From the NCBI GenBank assembly GCA_012513595.1, contig JAAZBY010000153.1, positions 1 to 10,542 on the forward strand: DNA of 10,542 nucleotides. The letters are read 5' to 3'. This DNA comes from Chloroflexota bacterium. GTDB taxonomy: Bacteria; Chloroflexota; Anaerolineae; UBA1429. Position numbers and translations under genes: made by a program. The notes under the pieces are model-generated. The model was not told the DNA's origin. It saw only the letters and a list, made by a program, of their open reading frames with translations, and did no database searches. This document shows, one piece after another, positions 6,698 through 10,542 of this stretch. Position 1 is the first letter of the stretch. Each line of letters starts with the position of its first letter.

Positions 6698-8200
6698 TTA
6701 GGCGCCCCGGCGGCGCCCCGCCACCACCGCCCAGATAGCCAGGCCCACAAACCCCGCGACGGACGCCCAACCGAACAGGTCACCGATGACGGCGTACACG
6801 GTGCGGACGCCGTGGGTGGGCACCTGCGCCACCGTGAGGCGCTCGGAGGTCGTCAGGCTGTCGACCGAGGCTAGTATGCGGCCGTAGGGGTCGGTGGCGA
6901 AGGAAAAGCCCTTGGTGGCATCCTGCCGGAAGAGAGAGACGCCGTTCTCGATCGCCCGGAAGACGTGCTGGGCCACGTGCAGGCGCGCCACGGCGCGGTT
7001 CGGCTCTCCGTGGGCGATGAGCAGGATGTCGACGCCGCGGCGCCCCGCCTGGCCCACCACCAGCGGATAGTCCCCGTCGTAGCAGACGATGCCGGAAAGA
7101 GTCCCATAGGGCGTCTCGGCCAGGCGCAGGATGCGGTCACCGGGGAGCTTGCCGTCAAGGAGCACGCCGCCGTACTTGACGTGGTCGATGACCACCTCGC
7201 CGGAGGGGTCGACGACGATCAGGCGGTTCTCCGTGAGGCGGTCCGTCCCGGGGAACTCGATCATCAGCCCCAGGGCCAGGTAGATCCCCTCCTGGGCGGC
7301 CACCTGCTTGGCCCGGGCCAGTGTTTCCTGGGCGTCCTGCTCCTCCCCGCCCGCGGCCATCTCAGGCCACAGGACGATCTGGGCGCCGCGGCGGGCCTCG
7401 CGGACGGTCGCCTCCAGGAAGGCCTCGGATAGCTGCAGCCGGCCGCCACGCAGGGCCTCCCGATCGCCAGCAGGGAGCGCGCGGAGGCGGTCGTACACCT
7501 CCTCAGGCTGTGAGACGCCGTGGATGCGCACGGTGCCGGGGAGCGGCTCGGCCAGGGCCAGGCGCAGCCCGCCGTACAGGAGCACCGCCCCCAGGATTAC
7601 CCCGTAGAGGAGCGCGCCGCCGCGGACCTCGGGCCAGCGGAAGGAGCGCTCCCAGGCCCAGTTGGCCAGCGCGCCGAACCAGGACACCAGGAAGGTGATG
7701 CCCCACAGGCCCGTCAACGAGGCAAGCTGCGTGAGGGCCAGGTTGGGGTACTGCTCATAGCCCAGCGTGCCAAAGCCGCCGATGGGGCTGGCCAAGTTGT
7801 AGAGGAGCCAGGTGGCCGTCATGGCCAGCGGGAAGACCAGGCTGCCGGGCAGGCCCTTCAGGCGCGGGGCCAGCAGGCGATCGGCCAGCAACGGCAGGTA
7901 GCCGTTCACGGCCATGAGCAGGGCCAGGATGAGGAAGAAGGGCAACTGGTCAAACGGCGCGAACGATAGGATGGCCCGCCAAGAGATGGCGTAGGCCACC
8001 CACAGGCCGAGAAGGATGAGCAGTGAGCCGACCAGAACGCGGCGCCGGCGGAAAAAGCGGATCAGGAACACCGGCGCCAGCCAGGCGGCCAGCGGGACGC
8101 TGAACCGCCCGGTGGATAGCAGCAGCAAGAGCGCCCCCAGCGGCAACCACAGCCAGGCCCCCCCGCGCGAGGAGGGCGGCTCCGTTCTGTCGCGTTCCAT
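6698..8200 (-). CDS. Apolipoprotein N-acyltransferase-like membrane CN-hydrolase
   Basis: Lnt transfers an acyl chain to the N-terminal cysteine of lipoproteins at the outer face of the cytoplasmic membrane. This protein of 500 residues has the Lnt layout. About seven hydrophobic segments fill residues 15-220, the nitrilase-fold domain spans about 222-465, and one C-terminal membrane helix follows (473-495). The catalytic triad reads as E280 (VLWPEMA), K342 (DHVKYGG) and C373 (GIVCYDGDYP). The match is not standard. Lnt normally has CYE after the strand and a PFGEYVP loop next to the lysine; here CYD and YGGVLLDGKLPGD stand in those places. It may be a lineage-typical Lnt or a related acyltransferase or amidase of different specificity, so I give no symbol. 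ATG 8198-8200 follows AAGGGGG and opens a short basic, proline-containing N-terminus before the first helix. It is divergent to the XRE-ImmA gene and seems to be transcribed alone. Confidence 0.85.
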   Translation of the reverse strand: MERDRTEPPSSRGGAWLWLPLGALLLLLSTGRFSVPLAAWLAPVFLIRFFRRRRVLVGSLLILLGLWVAYAISWRAILSFAPFDQLPFFLILALLMAVNGYLPLLADRLLAPRLKGLPGSLVFPLAMTATWLLYNLASPIGGFGTLGYEQYPNLALTQLASLTGLWGITFLVSWFGALANWAWERSFRWPEVRGGALLYGVILGAVLLYGGLRLALAEPLPGTVRIHGVSQPEEVYDRLRALPAGDREALRGGRLQLSEAFLEATVREARRGAQIVLWPEMAAGGEEQDAQETLARAKQVAAQEGIYLALGLMIEFPGTDRLTENRLIVVDPSGEVVIDHVKYGGVLLDGKLPGDRILRLAETPYGTLSGIVCYDGDYPLVVGQAGRRGVDILLIAHGEPNRAVARLHVAQHVFRAIENGVSLFRQDATKGFSFATDPYGRILASVDSLTTSERLTVAQVPTHGVRTVYAVIGDLFGWASVAGFVGLAIWAVVAGRRRGA

Positions 8201-8206
8201 GGCAGA

Positions 8207-8229
8207 CCCCCTTGGTGGCGCGGGCCACC
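8207..8229 (-). promoter_or_regulatory. Ribosome site of the Lnt-like gene with adjoining hairpin
   Basis: AAGGGGG (8207-8213, minus strand) is the ribosome site of ATG 8198-8200. Immediately 5' of it GGTGGC and GCCACC (8214-8219 and 8224-8229) can pair across four bases. The stem abuts but does not cover the ribosome site, so an effect on translation is only possible. Confidence 0.4.
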
Positions 8230-8362
8230 GTCCACGATCGCACGCCCACGGCCCGAGAGCGCGGCGCGAGGCAGGCTGTTGCGGCGTGTTGGGGAGGGAG
8301 CGCAGAGGGGCGAGGGGGCGAGGCGGCGAGACGCGGCGGTAAGGGCTCGCGCCAGCGGCAGT

Positions 8363-8392
8363 ATCCTAGCGCGGCGGCAGGCGCCGCGTCAA
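8363..8392 (-). promoter_or_regulatory. Candidate promoter of the Lnt-like gene
   Basis: On the minus strand TTGACG (8387-8392) and TAGGAT (8363-8368) are 18 bp apart. Transcription would start near 8356, leaving a G+C-rich 5' leader of about 155 nt in which I see no recognised riboswitch. It lies about 60 bp from the divergent XRE promoter, so the two do not overlap. Confidence 0.5.
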
Positions 8393-8432
8393 CCGCGGCG
8401 CGCCGGCCCGCCGGGAGGCAGGGCAGGGACTC

Positions 8433-8453
8433 ACAGATGGTCGGGGCATCTGT
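8433..8453. promoter_or_regulatory. Inverted repeat, candidate operator of the XRE-ImmA/PIN unit
   Basis: ACAGATG (8433-8439) and CATCTGT (8447-8453) form a perfect 7-bp dyad with a 7-bp spacer, 21 bp overall. Its right end shares one base with the -35 box of the downstream promoter. Size and placement suit a dimeric HTH_XRE repressor, most simply the product of the gene below it. Binding is inferred, not shown. Confidence 0.6.
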
Positions 8454-8481
8454 TTACAAATCGGCGTGCTCATGCTAGAAT
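8453..8481 (+). promoter_or_regulatory. Extended -10 promoter of the XRE-ImmA/PIN unit
   Basis: TTTACA (8453-8458) and TAGAAT (8476-8481) are 17 bp apart, each one base from consensus, and TG at 8473-8474 makes the -10 an extended type (TGCTAGAAT). Transcription should start near 8488, about 26 nt before the ATG. Confidence 0.75.
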
Positions 8482-8490
8482 GGAAACCAA

Positions 8491-8508
8491 GGCACGAGGG
8501 AGGGTGCC
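8491..8508 (+). promoter_or_regulatory. Leader hairpin presenting the ribosome binding site in its loop
   Basis: GGCAC (8491-8495) and GTGCC (8504-8508) can pair, with the purine-rich loop GAGGGAGG holding the ribosome site of ATG 8514. The stem would lie within a few bases of the mRNA 5' end. It is short, so its stability in the cell is doubtful. Confidence 0.45.
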
Positions 8509-8513
8509 AGACC

Positions 8514-9545
8514 ATGGCCGACTTGGGAGAGCGACTGAAGATGGCACGCCGGATGGCGGGGCTGTCGCTGCGCGCGACCGGTGAGGCGGCGGGCGTCAGC
8601 CATACCGCCGTGGCCAAGTACGAGCGTGGGCAGATGGTGCCGAGCTCGGCCGTCCTCCTGCGGCTGGCGCAGGCGCTGGGGGTCGAGCTGGACTATCTGT
8701 TCCGCCCCGCCAGCGTCGTCCTGACCGCCAAAGGCGTGCACTATCGTTGCCAGAAGCGTCGTGGGGCCAAGGATCGCAGACGGATCGAGGGGCTGGTGGC
8801 CGAGTACCTGGAGCGCTTCATCGAGGCGGAGCGCCTCTTTGGCGCGCCCGCGTCGTTCTCTACCCCGCCGATCGACCGGCACGCCAGCAGCCTGGAGGAC
8901 GTCGAACGCATCGCCCTGGCCTTGCGCGAGCACTGGCACCTGGGGAACGCCCCCATCGTCAACCTCATGGCGCTGCTCGAGGACCGCGCCGTGCGGGTCT
9001 GCGTCATCGCGGGGTGCGACGGGTTTGACGGGCTGGGCGCCTGGGTAGCGGATGGCATCCCGGTGATCGGCGTACAGCGCGGCATCCCTGGCGACAGACA
9101 GCGCTTCAGCCTGGCCCACGAACTGGCGCATCTGCTCCTCGATCTGGCGCCAGAAGTGTACCCGGAGAAGGCGGCGCACCGCTTCGCCGGCGCCTTTCTG
9201 GCCCCGGAGCCGAGCGTGCGCGCCGAGCTGGGGGCCCGCCGCCAGGCCCTCGACTTACGCGAGCTCGACCTGCTCAAGCACAAGTACGGGTTGAGCATGC
9301 TGGCTTGGGTGCACCGGGCCAGGGACCTGCAGATCATCGACGAGGCGACCTATCGGCGCATTTGCCGGGCCTTTGCCCGCGAGGGCTGGAAGAAGCGGGA
9401 GCCGTGGGAGCAGGTGCCCCCCGAGGAGCCGCAGCGCCTGCGGCAGCTGGTCTACCGTGCCCTGGGCGAACGCATGATCTCGCGCTCGCGCGCCGAGGAG
9501 CTGCTGAGCCAGCCGCTCGTTGAGTTGGAGGCGGCCACGGCATGA
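8514..9545 (+). CDS. XRE-family HTH regulator fused to ImmA/IrrE metallopeptidase
   Basis: This is a predicted DNA-binding regulator joined to a zinc peptidase (COG2856), 343 residues. Residues 4-62 are an HTH_3/XRE domain (LGERLKMARRMAGLSLRATG, then GVSHTAVAKYERG, and LAQALGVELDYLF). A linker of about 80 residues leads to the peptidase, whose zinc site RFSLAHELAH holds H202, E203 and H206. In PEKAAHRFAGAFLAP, E218 is the likely third ligand. Residues 245-343 are the helical C-terminal part common in these fusions. Relatives such as ImmA and IrrE cleave XRE-type repressors on DNA damage or other stress; here sensor-protease and repressor may be one chain. ATG 8514 was chosen because it starts at the HTH domain, follows GAGGGAGG, and lies below the promoter; the upstream in-frame ATG at 8466 lies between the -35 and -10 boxes. 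The gene overlaps the PIN gene by ATGA. Autoregulation through the inverted repeat is inferred. Confidence 0.93.
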   Translation: MADLGERLKMARRMAGLSLRATGEAAGVSHTAVAKYERGQMVPSSAVLLRLAQALGVELDYLFRPASVVLTAKGVHYRCQKRRGAKDRRRIEGLVAEYLERFIEAERLFGAPASFSTPPIDRHASSLEDVERIALALREHWHLGNAPIVNLMALLEDRAVRVCVIAGCDGFDGLGAWVADGIPVIGVQRGIPGDRQRFSLAHELAHLLLDLAPEVYPEKAAHRFAGAFLAPEPSVRAELGARRQALDLRELDLLKHKYGLSMLAWVHRARDLQIIDEATYRRICRAFAREGWKKREPWEQVPPEEPQRLRQLVYRALGERMISRSRAEELLSQPLVELEAATA

Positions 9546-10093
9546 CACCGCCCCACCAGCCGCCCCCGCCGGCCGTCTGCGTCGTCGATGCCAGCGTGCT
9601 GATCGACCTACAGAACGGCGGGGTCCTGGCCGCCTGCATGACCCTCGCCTATCGTTTCGCCATCCCTGACGCCGTCCACGCAGCAGAGTTGGGCGCACCC
9701 CTGCGCGCCGCGGTGCGGGACCTGGGCCTCCAGATCGTCGGACTGGCCGGTGGCTCGGTCGCCGAGCTGGCCCTGCTGCGCCCGCAGCACCCCGAGCTGT
9801 CGGTACCCGACCTGTTCGCTCTTTTCGCGGCGCGCGACCTCAAGGCGATCCTGCTCACGGGGGACCACAGGCTAAAGAGCCTCGCCGAGAGCCGCGGGTT
9901 AGAGGTCCATGGAACGCTCTGGCTGTTGGACGCGCTGTACGAGCGGCAGACGCTGGGCCCTGCGGCCGCCCTGGCCGCGCTGGAGGCTATGCTGGCCCGC
10001 GGAGCATGGCTCCCCGACGCCGAGTGCGCGGCGCGCCAGCAACGGTGGCGTGCAGCCATCGGCGCGGCGCCAGCGCCGTGCCCGCCGTGCTGA
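9542..10093 (+). CDS. PIN-domain protein (DUF3368-like), partner of the XRE-ImmA gene
   Basis: This is a predicted PIN-fold ribonuclease of 183 residues. The acidic residues of the fold are in place: D16 (VVDASVLIDL), E49 (AVHAAEL), D90 (SVPDLFALFAA) and D108 (LLTGDHRLK). The C-terminal stretch LAESRGLEVHGTLWLLDALYE resembles DUF3368/COG2405 proteins, in which a GTLG-like turn follows the last acidic residue. The ten residues before the first strand are proline-rich and probably disordered. The start ATG overlaps the TGA of the XRE-ImmA gene, so translation is probably coupled, and no separate promoter is visible. PIN proteins encoded behind an HTH protein are usually toxins held by that protein; by analogy this would be the toxin. 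Against that, the 183-residue length exceeds typical VapC (about 130-140), and toxicity cannot be judged from sequence. Confidence 0.85.
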   Translation: MTPPHQPPPPAVCVVDASVLIDLQNGGVLAACMTLAYRFAIPDAVHAAELGAPLRAAVRDLGLQIVGLAGGSVAELALLRPQHPELSVPDLFALFAARDLKAILLTGDHRLKSLAESRGLEVHGTLWLLDALYERQTLGPAAALAALEAMLARGAWLPDAECAARQQRWRAAIGAAPAPCPPC

Positions 10094-10127
10094 TCGCCGC
10101 GCCCTCAGCCCTGCTCTAGCGCGGCGA
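10094..10127. terminator. Hairpin at the convergent junction of the PIN and creatininase genes
   Basis: TCGCCGCGC (10094-10102) and GCGCGGCGA (10119-10127) form a perfect 9-bp stem around a 16-nt loop. It starts directly after the PIN stop codon and contains the stop of the opposing gene in its loop. The position suits a bidirectional terminator; there is no T-tract on either side. Confidence 0.4.
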
Positions 10128-10542
10128 GGCGGCCGAGCACCCAGCGCACGTAGGCCGCCTGGGCGCGGGCCGCATCCTCAAACCGCGCCCGCCCCGCCTC
10201 TCCGGAGGCCTGCGAGGGGCGCCCCCACACCCCCGCCCGGCTGAGCGCGTCCACCCCGGCATAGTCGAGGAACTCTTGCCCCACGCGCCCCGGGTCGTCC
10301 AGCCCGTCCAGCTCTCCCCGGACGAGGTCGGGCCGCAGGTGCAGCATGGCCGAGGTCTCGCGCCGGCCGGCGTGGATATCCTCCGGCACCGGCGCGCCCT
10401 CCCCGGGGACCACGCCGCTGGCCCAGATCACCTTCACGTCGGGGTAGCGATAGTTGATCTCTCGCAGCGTCGGCTTGAGGATCCAGTTCCCGCCATGGGT
10501 GGAGACGACGACCACCCGGCGGATGCCGTGGGCGCGCAGCGA
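10105..10542 (-). CDS. Creatininase-family amidohydrolase, C-terminal part (5' end outside window)
   Basis: The frame is open to the right edge and 145 residues are visible. The fragment begins SLRAHGIRRVVVVSTHGGN; HGGN is the metal-binding motif that follows the third strand in creatininase-fold enzymes (COG1402, MftE/ArfB/creatinine amidohydrolase group). DIHAGRRETSAMLHLRPDLV carries the second conserved set of ligands (H and E). GVWGRPSQASGEAGRARFEDA is the family's C-terminal signature. Full members have about 240-260 residues, so roughly the first 100 are missing. Substrate cannot be assigned: members act on creatinine, formamide intermediates of riboflavin/F420 synthesis, or a mycofactocin precursor. 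It converges with the PIN gene, with 11 bp between stops. Confidence 0.92.
   Translation of the reverse strand, partial: SLRAHGIRRVVVVSTHGGNWILKPTLREINYRYPDVKVIWASGVVPGEGAPVPEDIHAGRRETSAMLHLRPDLVRGELDGLDDPGRVGQEFLDYAGVDALSRAGVWGRPSQASGEAGRARFEDAARAQAAYVRWVLGRLAALEQG

Noticed and set aside
5416..6738. Plus-strand open frame of about 440 codons opposite the carboxypeptidase gene.
   Set aside because: The minus strand encodes SxxK, SxN and KTG motifs and a signal peptide; the plus-strand reading is glycine/histidine/aspartate-rich without recognisable domains.
8491..8508. Functional link between the GGCAC/GTGCC leader stem and the same 5-bp stem in the intergenic repeat core.
   Set aside because: A 5-bp match is expected by chance in DNA of this composition, and loops and surroundings differ.
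8466..8513. Upstream ATG 8466 as the start of the XRE-ImmA gene.
   Set aside because: It lies between the -35 and -10 boxes and upstream of the likely transcription start; the added residues do not resemble an HTH-domain beginning, and the ribosome site serves ATG 8514.
8433..10093. Phage or integrative element around the XRE-ImmA/PIN pair.
   Set aside because: No integrase, tRNA target, direct repeats or phage genes are seen, and the flanking genes look chromosomal; transfer as a small cassette cannot be excluded.

Overview
This is a G+C-rich bacterial chromosome segment (around 70% G+C by eye), densely packed with genes. Seven of the nine protein genes lie on the minus strand. Most are housekeeping: amino-sugar and cell-wall precursor synthesis, nucleotide metabolism, rRNA modification and lipoprotein maturation. 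The Lnt-type N-acyltransferase homologue, the S11 D-Ala-D-Ala carboxypeptidase, the rluB-cmk pair and the PDZ/radical-SAM/DUF512 protein together would suit Chloroflexota or a high-G+C Firmicutes-like lineage. That placement is an inference of low confidence, because no rRNA or other marker is present.

Layout. (a) 1-4995, minus strand: a compact cluster reading rluB, cmk, DUF512 radical-SAM protein, glmS. rluB/cmk overlap by GTGA, cmk/DUF512 overlap by about 14 nt, and 86 bp precede glmS. A promoter with a perfect TATAAT (4967-4972) sits just upstream of rluB. glmS is complete except for its last few codons, which lie beyond base 1. RluB carries an arginine-rich C-terminal tail of about 100 residues, built partly from 15-bp tandem repeats. 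(b) 4996-5466: a non-coding stretch holding two copies of a palindromic repeat element, with 9-bp ACAGGATTN units on one side, complementary AATCCTGT units on the other and an identical core between them. (c) 5467-8392, minus strand: a secreted penicillin-binding-protein-type carboxypeptidase with its own near-consensus promoter, and upstream of it a membrane-bound Lnt-like CN-hydrolase with a separate promoter candidate. (d) 8433-10093, plus strand: a two-gene unit of an XRE-HTH/ImmA-IrrE metallopeptidase fusion followed by a PIN-domain protein, joined by an ATGA overlap. It is preceded by a strong extended -10 promoter and a 7+7 bp inverted repeat abutting the -35 box. (e) 10094-10542: a hairpin at the convergent junction and the C-terminal part of a creatininase-family amidohydrolase, which runs off the right edge.

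Functionally, GlmS supplies glucosamine-6-phosphate for peptidoglycan, the carboxypeptidase trims peptidoglycan stem peptides, and the Lnt-like protein probably acts on lipoproteins at the membrane. Cmk and RluB serve nucleotide supply and ribosome assembly. The accessory part is the XRE-ImmA/PIN pair, which has the architecture of a self-regulated toxin-antitoxin or stress-response module. The repeat pair is the least explained structure in the window.
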